Origin: Campylobacter sp. UBA1713
GTDB lineage: Bacteria; Campylobacterota; Campylobacteria; Campylobacterales; Campylobacteraceae
Assembly (NCBI GenBank): GCA_002317305.1
Contig: DCIZ01000121.1
Location: forward strand, 1 to 9,009
Direction of reading: 5' to 3'
Length of the DNA: 9,009 bases
In this document: positions 1 to 6,234 of the stretch, piece after piece
Layout of the letters: the number at the start of each line of letters is the position of its first letter
Numbering within the stretch: the first letter of the stretch is position 1
Made by a program: the position numbers and the translations under genes
Notes under the pieces: generated by a model
The model's input: only the letters and a program-made list of their open reading frames with translations
What the model was told of the DNA's origin: nothing
Database searches by the model: none

Positions 1-45
1 AAAACACTCCGAAAAATCAAGCCAGACTGGTTTTTAGAGATGCCC
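1..45 (+). mobile_element. Right end of palindromic MITE-like element, copy 1 (cut by window edge)
   Basis: This stretch matches the right end of the larger element ending at 4468: both contain AAAACACTCCGAAAAA and then GAGCCA- or AAGCCA-like sequence leading into the terminal repeat. The terminal repeat is at 28-45 (TGGTTTTTAGAGATGCCC) and differs by one base from the perfect 18-base repeat at 2108-2125. The left part lies outside the window, so its length and any target duplication on that side cannot be seen. It ends about 43 bases before the -10 box of the yceD operon, so it sits directly behind that promoter. The orientation is the same as the other two copies. Confidence 0.75.
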
Positions 46-70
46 TTAAAAATGCCCTTTAATTATATAT

Positions 71-93
71 TTTTAAGGTTTTTTTGGTATAAT
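71..93 (+). promoter_or_regulatory. Sigma-70-type promoter for yceD-rpmF-plsX
   Basis: A perfect TATAAT lies at 88-93 and is preceded by TTTTTTTGG, giving the extended -10 form (T-rich tract, G, one base, TATAAT) described for Campylobacter housekeeping promoters. An AT-rich TTTTAAGG block just upstream fits the periodic T-rich signal that replaces a normal -35 box in this group. Transcription would start near position 100 and give a leader of about 25 bases ahead of yceD. This is the best-looking promoter in the window. Confidence 0.8.
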
Positions 94-125
94 CGGCAGT
101 TTTATTTTTATATTTTGGTTGTTAC

Positions 126-485
126 ATGAAGTTTTGGTTTGACAAACTTTTACCTAAAAGTTCTTTTGATGTTAGTGTTGAAAATGTGCGTTTTTGTGGT
201 GAGATAACAAAAAAAAGTGCTACTTTGGCAGAGTTAAGTGGCGTTTTGAGTGGCGAATTTCAGCACGCGTGTGACGGTTGTGGCGAAAGCGTGGTCGTTA
301 AAGCAGACGAAAAGCTTACTCTCGTTTTGAGTAACGGCATCTACAAAGGCGTTGAGGGTGAAGAGTTTTGCGATGCTTATGAATTTTTAGACGGTGTAAT
401 AGACATCTACGAAGTGGCACAAAGCGAGATAGAACTTCTAAATGGCGACTATTTTTATTGTAACGACTGCGAAAACAAAAGATGA
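126..485 (+). CDS. yceD: YceD/DUF177 family protein
   Basis: A cytoplasmic 119-residue protein of the YceD (DUF177) family. Members sit next to rpmF across bacteria, and the plant homologue is needed for 23S rRNA accumulation, so a role in large-subunit rRNA or ribosome biogenesis is likely but unproven here. Two CxxC pairs are visible, C49/C52 (CDGC) and C112/C115 (CNDC), and probably bind zinc. Between them is the family hallmark, an acidic stretch around residues 88-104 (LDGVIDIYEVAQSEIEL). The length is shorter than E. coli YceD (about 170 residues) but usual for Campylobacter-type members. The ATG at 126 has no clear Shine-Dalgarno sequence, but it is the first start after the promoter and gives the natural N-terminus. 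It is the first gene of the operon, 59 bases before rpmF. Confidence 0.88.
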   Translation: MKFWFDKLLPKSSFDVSVENVRFCGEITKKSATLAELSGVLSGEFQHACDGCGESVVVKADEKLTLVLSNGIYKGVEGEEFCDAYEFLDGVIDIYEVAQSEIELLNGDYFYCNDCENKR

Positions 486-544
486 CTGGCAAGCCAAAAG
501 CAAATTTTGTTTTTGTAGTTAAATTTTAATGTAAGGAGATAACA

Positions 545-691
545 ATGGCAGTTCCTAAAAGACGTGTTAGCCACGCAAGAGCGGCTAAAAGAAGGACTCA
601 CTACACAGTTACACTTCCTTTGCCTGTAAAAGACAAAGATGGTAGCTGGAAGATGCCTCATCGTGTAAACAAAACAACTGGCGAGTATTGA
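545..691 (+). CDS. rpmF: 50S ribosomal protein L32 (bL32)
   Basis: A 48-residue basic protein beginning [17 protein letters not shown], the diagnostic start of bL32, and ending VNKTTGEY. It is a structural protein of the large ribosomal subunit near the peptidyl transferase region. No cysteines are present, so this is the zinc-independent form, which suits a gene that is not zinc regulated. A strong Shine-Dalgarno sequence, AAGGAG at 533-538, lies six bases before the ATG and fixes the start. The stop codon ends one base before the plsX ATG, so the two are probably translationally coupled. The order yceD-rpmF-plsX is conserved in many proteobacteria, which makes the call firm despite the small size. 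Confidence 0.97.
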   Translation: MAVPKRRVSHARAAKRRTHYTVTLPLPVKDKDGSWKMPHRVNKTTGEY

Positions 692-692
692 G

Positions 693-1670
693 ATGAGAAT
701 CGCAGTTGATGCTATGGGCGGGGACTTCGGTCCTACGCCGATCGTTGAAGGTGTTTTGCAAGCGTTGGACGTTAGAGACTTTTTTGCCGTTTTGGTCGGC
801 GATTCTACACAGATAAAACCACTAATCCCACAAAAATATTTAGACAAGATCGAGATCGTTGAAAGTAGCGATGTTTTTGCCATGTGTGAGCTAGCGACAG
901 ATGTGTTAAAACGCAAAGATAGCACTATATTTAAGGCGGTTGAGCTGGTGAAAAGCGGGGATTGTGCGGCGGTTGTGAGTGCTGGGCACAGCGGTGCGAC
1001 TATGACTTTGGCGACTTTGCGACTTGGACGACTAAAAGGTGTTTCACGCTCGCCACTTGCGACTCTCATGCCGACTTGTGTAGGGCGAAAGACGCTAGTT
1101 TTGGACGTGGGTGCAAACACCGACTGCACGGCGGAGTATCTTTATGAATTTGCGGTGATGGGCGAGGCATATGCGCGTGAGATCATGGGGCTAGAGAAGC
1201 CACGCGTAGCACTTTTAAGCAACGGCGAAGAAGACTGCAAAGGCAACGAAGTCAGCAAAAAGGCGTTTGAACTTTGCAAAGGACTTGAGTCTTTTGTGGG
1301 TAACGCAGAGGGAAATCAGGTTTTTGACGGTAGCGTGGACGTCATCGTTTGCGATGGTTTTGTGGGTAACATTTTGTTAAAAACGAGCGAAGGTGCGGGA
1401 AGTGCGGTAGGCAAGATCATAAAAAACGAGGTAGAAAAATCTTTTGTCGTAAAGCTAGGTGCGCTTTTGATGAAGCCTGCTTTTCGTGCCATGAAAAAAG
1501 AGATGGACTATGACGAATATGGCGGTGCGCCACTTTTGGGGTTAAAAAGCTGTGCCATCGTTAGCCACGGTAAGAGTTCAGCAAAAGCTATTAAAAACGC
1601 TGTTTTTCAGGCACTCAAATTTGCCGATTCTAGAATCAACAGCTCGATAGAGGCAAAACTGGCGAAGTAG
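693..1670 (+). CDS. plsX: Phosphate acyltransferase PlsX
   Basis: PlsX makes acyl-phosphate from acyl-ACP and inorganic phosphate, the first step of the PlsX/PlsY route to phosphatidic acid. It is a peripheral protein at the inner face of the membrane. The 325-residue product opens with the family signature [14 protein letters not shown]. It carries further typical blocks: SAGHSGATM (around residue 96), LDVGANTDC (around 137) and [11 protein letters not shown] (around 220). The length is close to the family norm of about 330-345. The ATG follows the rpmF stop by a single base, which points to coupled translation. fabH often follows plsX immediately, but here the next 554 bases are non-coding and hold a terminator and a palindromic element. 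No frameshift or missing block was seen. Confidence 0.97.
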   Translation: MRIAVDAMGGDFGPTPIVEGVLQALDVRDFFAVLVGDSTQIKPLIPQKYLDKIEIVESSDVFAMCELATDVLKRKDSTIFKAVELVKSGDCAAVVSAGHSGATMTLATLRLGRLKGVSRSPLATLMPTCVGRKTLVLDVGANTDCTAEYLYEFAVMGEAYAREIMGLEKPRVALLSNGEEDCKGNEVSKKAFELCKGLESFVGNAEGNQVFDGSVDVIVCDGFVGNILLKTSEGAGSAVGKIIKNEVEKSFVVKLGALLMKPAFRAMKKEMDYDEYGGAPLLGLKSCAIVSHGKSSAKAIKNAVFQALKFADSRINSSIEAKLAK

Positions 1671-1677
1671 GCTGCTT

Positions 1678-1696
1678 GTGGCGTGGCGTGGCGTGG
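1678..1696 (+). repeat. GTGGC pentanucleotide microrepeat
   Basis: Nearly four tandem copies of the 5-base unit GTGGC start 8 bases after the plsX stop codon. The tract is G-rich in an otherwise T-rich spacer. It lies outside any gene, so slippage would not change a protein. No function can be read from it. Confidence 0.7.
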
Positions 1697-1837
1697 TTTT
1701 TGCTTTTTTTGGTTTTATAAACTCGCTTTTTACAAGAGGCTTTGTTTGTTTTTTGTAAATAAACATGTTTTATAGCTTTACTTCGTAAATTCGAATTTTG
1801 GTGAAAAGCTTTTTCTTTTTTTTTGAAATTACACTTG

Positions 1838-1937
1838 CTGGATTTTTTGTTATGCTTAAAAATTGGGCAAGCAAAAACTAGCAGATGTGAAATATAGGCA
1901 GACGAGGCAACGCCTTTTGTCTGCTTTTATTTTATTT
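1838..1937 (+). ncRNA. Candidate small RNA with own promoter and intrinsic terminator
   Basis: A possible -10 box TATGCT lies at 1851-1856 and is preceded by ATTTTTTGT, the same T-tract-G-N layout as the yceD promoter. About 40 bases after the likely start (near 1863) is a strong hairpin: GCAGAC at 1898-1903 pairs with GTCTGC at 1919-1924, and an inner AGGC/GCCT stem closes on a 3-base loop. TTTTATTTTATTTTT follows. No open reading frame fits between the two. The result would be a transcript of roughly 65-75 bases. The alternative is that only the terminator is real and it ends plsX read-through. The promoter is the weaker part of the call. Confidence 0.4.
1898..1937 (+). terminator. Rho-independent terminator between plsX and fabH
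   Basis: A GC-rich interrupted stem (6 base pairs GCAGAC/GTCTGC plus 4 base pairs AGGC/GCCT, loop AAC) is followed at once by a long T-rich tail. It is the most convincing intrinsic terminator in the window. It would separate plsX transcription from fabH, or end the candidate small RNA described for this region. Confidence 0.75.
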
Positions 1938-1953
1938 TTGCAAATATACTACA

Positions 1954-2125
1954 GGGCATCTCTAAAAACTACTTAAACGAAAGTTAATGGCTCACTTTCG
2001 AGCCTGTTTTTTCGCTTTTTTGCCTTAAAACTCGTTACATAGCCTGCTATGCTCCTCGTTTTAAAACAAAAAAATCGCTAAAAACATTTCTCGAAATCAA
2101 GCCAAACTAGTTTTTAGAGATGCCC
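1954..2125 (+). mobile_element. Complete 172-base palindromic MITE-like element, copy 2
   Basis: The element is bounded by perfect 18-base terminal inverted repeats, GGGCATCTCTAAAAACTA at 1954-1971 and TAGTTTTTAGAGATGCCC at 2108-2125. TACA stands directly outside on both sides (1950-1953 and 2126-2129), which looks like a 4-base target duplication. The two arms are imperfect reverse complements nearly to the centre: TCGCTTTTTTGCCTTAAAAC on the left matches GTTTTAAAAC(A)nATCGC on the right, CTTTCGAG matches CTCGAAAT, and CATAGC/GCTATG closes the middle around 2040-2052. There is no open reading frame. It is too short to code for a transposase, so any movement would need one in trans. It separates plsX from fabH. 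Confidence 0.75.
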
Positions 2126-2172
2126 TACAATAAAATAGATAAATTTTTGAGACAAAAACCTATGTCAAATTT

Positions 2173-2199
2173 GGTTTTTTAAAAGATGCCCCATATATT
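2173..2199 (+). promoter_or_regulatory. Possible weak promoter for fabH
   Basis: TATATT at 2194-2199 is an acceptable -10 box 26 bases before the fabH ATG, with a T-rich GGTTTTTT tract starting at 2173. The spacing and the lack of the usual G before the -10 make it weaker than the yceD promoter. fabH needs some promoter here because a terminator and a palindromic element lie between it and plsX, and no better candidate was found. Confidence 0.35.
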
Positions 2200-2224
2200 T
2201 TAACTTCAATTTTTAAGGCGAGAA

Positions 2225-3214
2225 ATGACAAAAGCTTCTTTGGTTTCTATTGGTGCTTATGCTCCTGAACGAATTTTAACAAACAGTGATCTTGAAAAGA
2301 TGGTTGAAACTAGCGATGAGTGGATAGTAAAACGCACAGGAATCGAGCGTAGGCACATCGCAGCGAGTGATGAATTTACGAGCGACTTGGGCTACAAAGC
2401 GGCGCTAAAAGCGATCGAGCGTGCAAATTTAAAAGCCAAAGATATAGACATGATCATCTGTGCAACCGTTTCGCCAGACTACCACTGCATGCCTTCTACT
2501 GCTTGCATCATAGCGAGCAAACTAGGGCTTGTGGGCATTACCGCCCTTGACATAAGTGCGGCGTGTGCGGGCTTTGTCCACTGCTTGCAACTGGCAAAAG
2601 GAATGGTCGAGAGTGGTGCGAAGAAAAACGTCCTCATCATCGGCGCTGAAAAACTAAGCGCCATCGTAGACTACACCGACCGAAACACGTGCGTTTTGTT
2701 TGGAGACGGTGCTGGTGCGGGCGTAGTGAGTGCAAGTGGCGGCAAAAACTACATCCTCGATGTCCACACAAGTAGCGATGGCGACAAGGGCGACTGGCTC
2801 ATAAACCCGGGCGGTGGTTGCGTGCATCCTTACAGCGAAGAGATGCTAAAAAACCGCCTGAATTTTGTAAAGATGAACGGTAGCGATGTTTTCAAATATG
2901 CTGTCCAAACGCTAACGCAGGATGTGTTAGAGATACTAGAAAACAACGGCGTGAGTGCCGAAGAGATAGACCTTTTTGTGCCACATCAAGCAAATTTACG
3001 CATCATAAACGCCGTAAAAGAGCGGCTAAATTTGCCAGATAGCAAGTGCGTAGTTACCATCGCTGAATTTGGCAACACCAGCTCATCATCCGTGCCGTTA
3101 GCACTAAACCACGCCTTTGAAAGCGGGCGAGCAAAAGAGGGCTCAATGCTACTTTTTGACACATTTGGCGGCGGTTTTGTGTGGGGGTCGGCTTTGCTTA
3201 GGTTTGGCAGGTAG
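2225..3214 (+). CDS. fabH: Beta-ketoacyl-ACP synthase III (FabH)
   Basis: FabH condenses acetyl-CoA (or another acyl-CoA primer) with malonyl-ACP to start each round of type II fatty acid synthesis in the cytoplasm. All three catalytic residues are visible: Cys114 in DISAACAGF, His254 in [10 protein letters not shown] and Asn284 in [20 protein letters not shown] (residues 33-43) and the closing [15 protein letters not shown] are also typical. The 329-residue length is standard. TAAGG at 2214-2218 sits ahead of the ATG. The stop codon is 15 bases before modE, so fabH and modE are probably co-transcribed. Its distance from plsX is unusual for this gene order and is due to the intervening repeat region. 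Confidence 0.97.
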   Translation: MTKASLVSIGAYAPERILTNSDLEKMVETSDEWIVKRTGIERRHIAASDEFTSDLGYKAALKAIERANLKAKDIDMIICATVSPDYHCMPSTACIIASKLGLVGITALDISAACAGFVHCLQLAKGMVESGAKKNVLIIGAEKLSAIVDYTDRNTCVLFGDGAGAGVVSASGGKNYILDVHTSSDGDKGDWLINPGGGCVHPYSEEMLKNRLNFVKMNGSDVFKYAVQTLTQDVLEILENNGVSAEEIDLFVPHQANLRIINAVKERLNLPDSKCVVTIAEFGNTSSSSVPLALNHAFESGRAKEGSMLLFDTFGGGFVWGSALLRFGR

Positions 3215-3229
3215 CCAAAAGGAGAGGCG

Positions 3230-4216
3230 ATGGAAGTCGATGTAAATTTAAAGCTACTCATGGGAAATTCGCGTGTTTTACGCCGTCAAATTCGCTTGTT
3301 AAAAGCCATAGAGCGGACAAAAAGCATCACCGAAGCGGCAAAAGAGGTCGGCATCTCTTATAAAAACGCGTGGGACAACATAAACGAGATAAACACGCTG
3401 GCAAAAGAGCCGCTCATAGTCAGAACGAGTGGCAACAGAAAAAACAGCGGGAGCGAGCTGAGCGACTACGCACGCTGGCTAATAGGCGTTTATGACCAAG
3501 TCTGCTTAGTGCAGCGAGAGGTTTTGCGGCGTGTTTGTAAAAATTTGCAGCTAGAAAATTTTAGCGAAGAGGCGGTGGGTGCGCTTTCTAAAAATTTGGT
3601 AAATTTAAAGAATCTACTCCCTGTGAAGATAACGCAAATTTCGCTAGACAGCGTGAGTGCGACTTTGGTGGGCGAAGTGAGTGAAGCTAGCGAAGCGAGT
3701 GAAGCGAGCGAAGTTTTTGGGGGTTTTGAGGCATCTGAAAATGCTGAAAACGCAGAAAACTCAGAAAATGCAGACACAGAAACTTCAGAAAAAAGCACAA
3801 ATTTTGGCGAAGTTTTTGGGAGTTTTGAAGCGGTGATGGACATAGAGAGTTTTAAAAAGTCAAATTTGCGTGTGGGGCAGAGTGTTTTTTTTGGGTTTAA
3901 CAGGGTTTTTTTGTTAAATTTAAACAAAGAGAGAGGTAGTCAAATTCAAATTTGTCAAAATTTAACAAATTTACACCGCGAAACTTTTGAAAATGAAAAT
4001 CAACAAAAATCTGAAAAAATTTACCAAAAGGCAGAGAATCGAATTTGTGGCAAAATTCTCTCTCTTTTAAAAGGGGTAAAGTTTAGCGAAGTTAGAGTAA
4101 AATTCGCTGGACGTGAATTTTGCTTTTTAGTGCCAAATGAAGTAGCCACTTCGCTACGCCCATACCAAACGGCGGAATTTTTTGTAGAACCACAAGAGTT
4201 TGTCGTGGTGGAGTAG
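3230..4216 (+). CDS. modE: ModE-type molybdate-responsive transcriptional regulator
   Basis: A 328-residue DNA-binding regulator. Residues 15-100 form the LysR-like winged helix typical of ModE (SITEAAKEVGISYKNAWDNI, then PLIVRTSGNRKNSGSELSDY). Residues 125-230 and 270-328 look like two molybdate-binding TOBE/Mop modules. ModE with molybdate usually represses molybdate uptake genes and tunes molybdoenzyme genes; none of these are in the window, so its targets are unknown. AAAAGGAGAGG at 3217-3227 fixes the start. The oddity is a 50-residue Ser/Glu/Ala-rich stretch (about 150-199: SEASEASEASE, then NAENAENSENA) that interrupts the first Mop module and is flanked by near-copies EVFGGFEA and EVFGSFEA. 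ModE of E. coli is about 262 residues, so the extra length is largely this insert and the linker at 231-269. Confidence 0.88.
   Translation: MEVDVNLKLLMGNSRVLRRQIRLLKAIERTKSITEAAKEVGISYKNAWDNINEINTLAKEPLIVRTSGNRKNSGSELSDYARWLIGVYDQVCLVQREVLRRVCKNLQLENFSEEAVGALSKNLVNLKNLLPVKITQISLDSVSATLVGEVSEASEASEASEVFGGFEASENAENAENSENADTETSEKSTNFGEVFGSFEAVMDIESFKKSNLRVGQSVFFGFNRVFLLNLNKERGSQIQICQNLTNLHRETFENENQQKSEKIYQKAENRICGKILSLLKGVKFSEVRVKFAGREFCFLVPNEVATSLRPYQTAEFFVEPQEFVVVE
3677..3826 (+). repeat. Low-complexity tandem repeat insert within modE
   Basis: In-frame short repeats encode SEASEASEASE (three GAAGC-rich 9-base units) followed by several AENAENSENA units. Near-identical octapeptides EVFGGFEA (about residues 161-168) and EVFGSFEA (194-201) bracket the tract, which suggests it grew by duplication. 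All units are multiples of three, so the reading frame is kept. It falls in the middle of a ligand-binding module, probably in a surface loop. Confidence 0.75.
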
Positions 4217-4217
4217 A

Positions 4218-4468
4218 GGGCATCTCTAAAAACTATTTAAACTAAATTTGCGGTTTGCTTTTTGAGAGAGTTTTCACAGAAACATCGGCACTCCGAGCAC
4301 TTCGCTTGTTTTCGCGCTTTTTGCCTTAAAACTAGTCAGATACGTCAGCAAACTCCATCGTTTTAAAACAAAAAATCGCTAAAAACAAGCGAAGCGCTTT
4401 TTGCGAAGCAAAAATGTTTCTGTGTAAAACACTCCGAAAAACCGAGCCAAACTAGTTTTTAGAGATGC
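4218..4468 (+). mobile_element. Larger palindromic MITE-like element, copy 3
   Basis: The left terminal repeat at 4218-4235 is identical to that of the 172-base copy. The right one at 4453-4468 keeps 16 of 18 bases and has lost the final CC. The element starts one base after the modE stop codon and ends 16 bases before the tsaB ATG. It shares the core with the shorter copy: TTTTTGCCTTAAAACT on the left and CGTTTTAAAACAAAAAATCG on the right. Each arm also carries extra sequence that pairs with the other: CACAGAAACAT with ATGTTTCTGTG, and CTTCGCTTGTTTT with AAAACAAGCGAAG. There is no open reading frame and no clean target duplication (TAGA on the left, TAAA on the right). Confidence 0.72.
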
Positions 4469-4484
4469 TAAAAAAAGGATTCAC

Positions 4485-4982
4485 ATGATAAACGAACACG
4501 AAAACAGAAATTTAACCAGCACAACCAGCACAAAAAAGCCCTCTGTCGAGCTTTTAGTCATCTCGCTTTGCTCTCCTTTGCTTGTCGGTATCTACGAAAA
4601 CGGCGTGCTAAAAGAGCAACTTTTAAGCCAAAAACACGCCAGCGAAGCACTTGTCGAAATTCTCGAAAACACACAAAAACGCTACAACATCACCTCTGTG
4701 GGCTACGCCAACACGCCGGGGAGTTTTATGGGGCTAAAAGTCGCCTACACCATACTAAAAGTCTACACAGAGACGCTTGGGGTGGAGTTTTGGGCGGTTA
4801 GTGGCTTTTCGCTAAACGGCGGCGGCGCCATAAAAGCAAACAACGCAGTTAGCTTTGTGAAAGAGGGCGACGAAGTGGTGCTAAAAAGAGCTGTGCCCGC
4901 CAGCTTTGCCCTTCCGCCTACACTTAAGTCGCTTGCAAAAACGCACGAGACTTTGCCAGACTACATCATTAGTGCCGTTTAA
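4485..4982 (+). CDS. tsaB: Short TsaB-type protein (tRNA t6A biosynthesis)
   Basis: TsaB is the non-catalytic partner of TsaD in making N6-threonylcarbamoyladenosine at position 37 of ANN-decoding tRNAs. The key sign is TPGSFMGLKVAYTILKV (residues 77-93), matching the family's GPGSFTGLR block, followed by FWAVSGFSL. At 165 residues it is well short of the usual 220-230, because the C-terminal lobe is reduced; short versions are normal in Campylobacter-type bacteria. The usual N-terminal AIDTS motif is degenerate (LLVISLCSP). The first 20 residues are a Ser/Thr/Asn-rich lead with a repeated AACCAGCAC at about 4514-4531, unlike typical TsaB starts. AAAGGA at 4474-4479 supports the ATG, and no later start precedes the conserved region. 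The gene lies just after the palindromic element, so its transcription probably depends on read-through from modE. Confidence 0.75.
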   Translation: MINEHENRNLTSTTSTKKPSVELLVISLCSPLLVGIYENGVLKEQLLSQKHASEALVEILENTQKRYNITSVGYANTPGSFMGLKVAYTILKVYTETLGVEFWAVSGFSLNGGGAIKANNAVSFVKEGDEVVLKRAVPASFALPPTLKSLAKTHETLPDYIISAV

Positions 4983-4990
4983 CCAACATT

Positions 4991-5010
4991 TAACGTTTTT
5001 TTTGATAAAT
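4991..5010 (+). promoter_or_regulatory. Possible promoter for the polyamine dehydrogenase gene
   Basis: Eight T residues at 4996-5003, then G and ATAAAT (5005-5010), resemble the Campylobacter extended -10 pattern, though the hexamer is a poor TATAAT match. It lies in the 58-base gap after tsaB and would give a leader of about 25 bases. It may also drive the R-M genes downstream, since no promoter is evident directly ahead of them. Confidence 0.4.
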
Positions 5011-5040
5011 TTGAATTTTAAATTTGCTTAAAGGAACAAA

Positions 5041-6234
5041 ATGAAACACATTCTCATCATCGGAGCAGGTGGCGTGAGTCAAGTCGCTACAGTAAAGTGT
5101 GCCATGAACACAAACGTTTTTAGCAAGATAACGCTAGCTAGTCGCACAAAGTCAAAGTGCGACAGAATCGCAGCGTTTATAAAAGAGCGTTTGGGTGTGG
5201 AGATAGAGACCGCCCAAATAGACGCAGATGACACAGAGGCGCTAAAAGAGCTCATACGCCAAACACAGGCCGACCTCGTGCTAAATGTCGCTTTGCCTTA
5301 CCAAGACCTAGCCATCATGGACGCGTGCGTAGCGTGCAAAGTGCCTTACATAGACACGGCTAACTACGAGCATCCAGACACGGCTAAATTTGAGTATAAA
5401 CTCCAGTGGGCAAAAGACGAAGCCTTTAAAGAGGCGGGCACTTTGGCACTTTTAGGAAGTGGATTCGACCCAGGAGTTACTAACGTCTTTTGCGCTTACG
5501 CACAGCAAAATTTGTTTGACGAGATTCACTACATAGACATCCTTGACTGCAACGCAGGCGACCACGGCTACCCGTTTGCGACAAATTTTAACCCAGAGAT
5601 AAATTTGCGTGAAGTGAGTGCAAAGGGGCGGTTTTGGCGTGAGGGCGAGTGGATAGAAACAGCGCCCATGGAGATAAAAATGGTTTGGGACTATCCGAAA
5701 GTGGGCGAGAAAGATAGCTATTTGCTTTACCACGAGGAGCTTGAAAGCTTGGTTAAAAACATTCGTGGCTTAAAGCAAATTCGCTTTTTTATGACTTTTG
5801 GGCAGAGCTACCTAACGCACATGAAATGCCTAGAAAATGTAGGCATGCTTCGCATAGACGAGGTAGAGCACAATGGCGTAAAGATAGTGCCTATTCAGTT
5901 TTTAAAGAGACTTTTGCCAGACCCAGCAAGCTTAGGACCGCGCACAAAAGGCAAGACAAACATAGGCTGTGTCATAGAGGGCGTAAAGGACGGAGCGAAA
6001 AGAAAAGTCTACATCTACAACGTTTGCGACCACGAGGCGTGTTTTAAAGAGACGGGCGCGCAGGCGGTGAGCTACACGACAGGCGTGCCAGCGATGATAG
6101 GCGCTTTGATGGTGGCGACTGGAAAGTGGAGCGGCAAAGGGGTCTTTAACATGGAGGAGTTTGACGCCACGCCTTTCATGGAGGAGCTCGGCAGACAGGG
6201 ACTTCCGTGGGAGATGGTGGAGATGGAAGCGTAG
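5041..6234 (+). CDS. Carboxy(nor)spermidine dehydrogenase, saccharopine dehydrogenase family
   Basis: A 397-residue NAD(P)H-dependent reductase of the saccharopine dehydrogenase superfamily. In C. jejuni and many gut bacteria the close relative joins putrescine to aspartate beta-semialdehyde to form carboxyspermidine, which a decarboxylase (not in this window) turns into spermidine. Visible features are the Rossmann nucleotide loop IIGAGGVSQ (residues 6-14), LASRTKSKC (residues 32-40), VPYIDTANYEHP (residues 101-112) and the superfamily block GSGFDPGVTN (139-148). The length agrees with the family. AAGGA at 5031-5035 gives a good start. The stop codon TAG directly touches the ATG of the methyltransferase (TAGATG). 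True lysine-pathway saccharopine dehydrogenase is the alternative, but is unlikely in this group. No decay is seen. Confidence 0.88.
   Translation: MKHILIIGAGGVSQVATVKCAMNTNVFSKITLASRTKSKCDRIAAFIKERLGVEIETAQIDADDTEALKELIRQTQADLVLNVALPYQDLAIMDACVACKVPYIDTANYEHPDTAKFEYKLQWAKDEAFKEAGTLALLGSGFDPGVTNVFCAYAQQNLFDEIHYIDILDCNAGDHGYPFATNFNPEINLREVSAKGRFWREGEWIETAPMEIKMVWDYPKVGEKDSYLLYHEELESLVKNIRGLKQIRFFMTFGQSYLTHMKCLENVGMLRIDEVEHNGVKIVPIQFLKRLLPDPASLGPRTKGKTNIGCVIEGVKDGAKRKVYIYNVCDHEACFKETGAQAVSYTTGVPAMIGALMVATGKWSGKGVFNMEEFDATPFMEELGRQGLPWEMVEMEA

Noticed and set aside
455..1129. Long minus-strand open frame opposite rpmF and plsX
   Set aside because: It lies across two firmly identified plus-strand genes, its product looks like an antisense translation with no recognisable domain, and no promoter or ribosome site faces it.
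1745..1800. ATAAACATGTTTTAT near-palindrome as an operator
   Set aside because: It is a short AT-rich palindrome far from any gene start; such matches are expected by chance in this spacer.
1954..2125. CRISPR repeat or array
   Set aside because: The repeated sequence occurs as single inverted ends kilobases apart, not as regularly spaced direct repeats with unique spacers.
2153..2180. AAAAACC/GGTTTTT hairpin as a terminator
   Set aside because: The stem is short with a 12-base loop, no coding region ends nearby, and it lies directly ahead of fabH.
3490..3927. Minus-strand frame opposite modE with SLASLASLTS repeats
   Set aside because: The repeats are the mirror of the SEA/ENA tract in modE; the codon pattern belongs to the plus strand.
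4218..4468. Riboswitch or leader for tsaB
   Set aside because: Although highly structured, the sequence is shared with two other loci upstream of unrelated genes, so it is a dispersed element and not a gene-specific sensor.
4568..4801. Plus-strand frame within tsaB
   Set aside because: It is an Arg-rich out-of-frame reading of tsaB with no ribosome site.
5452..5733. Minus-strand frame opposite the dehydrogenase
   Set aside because: It is the shadow of a conserved gene, and its product has no family features.
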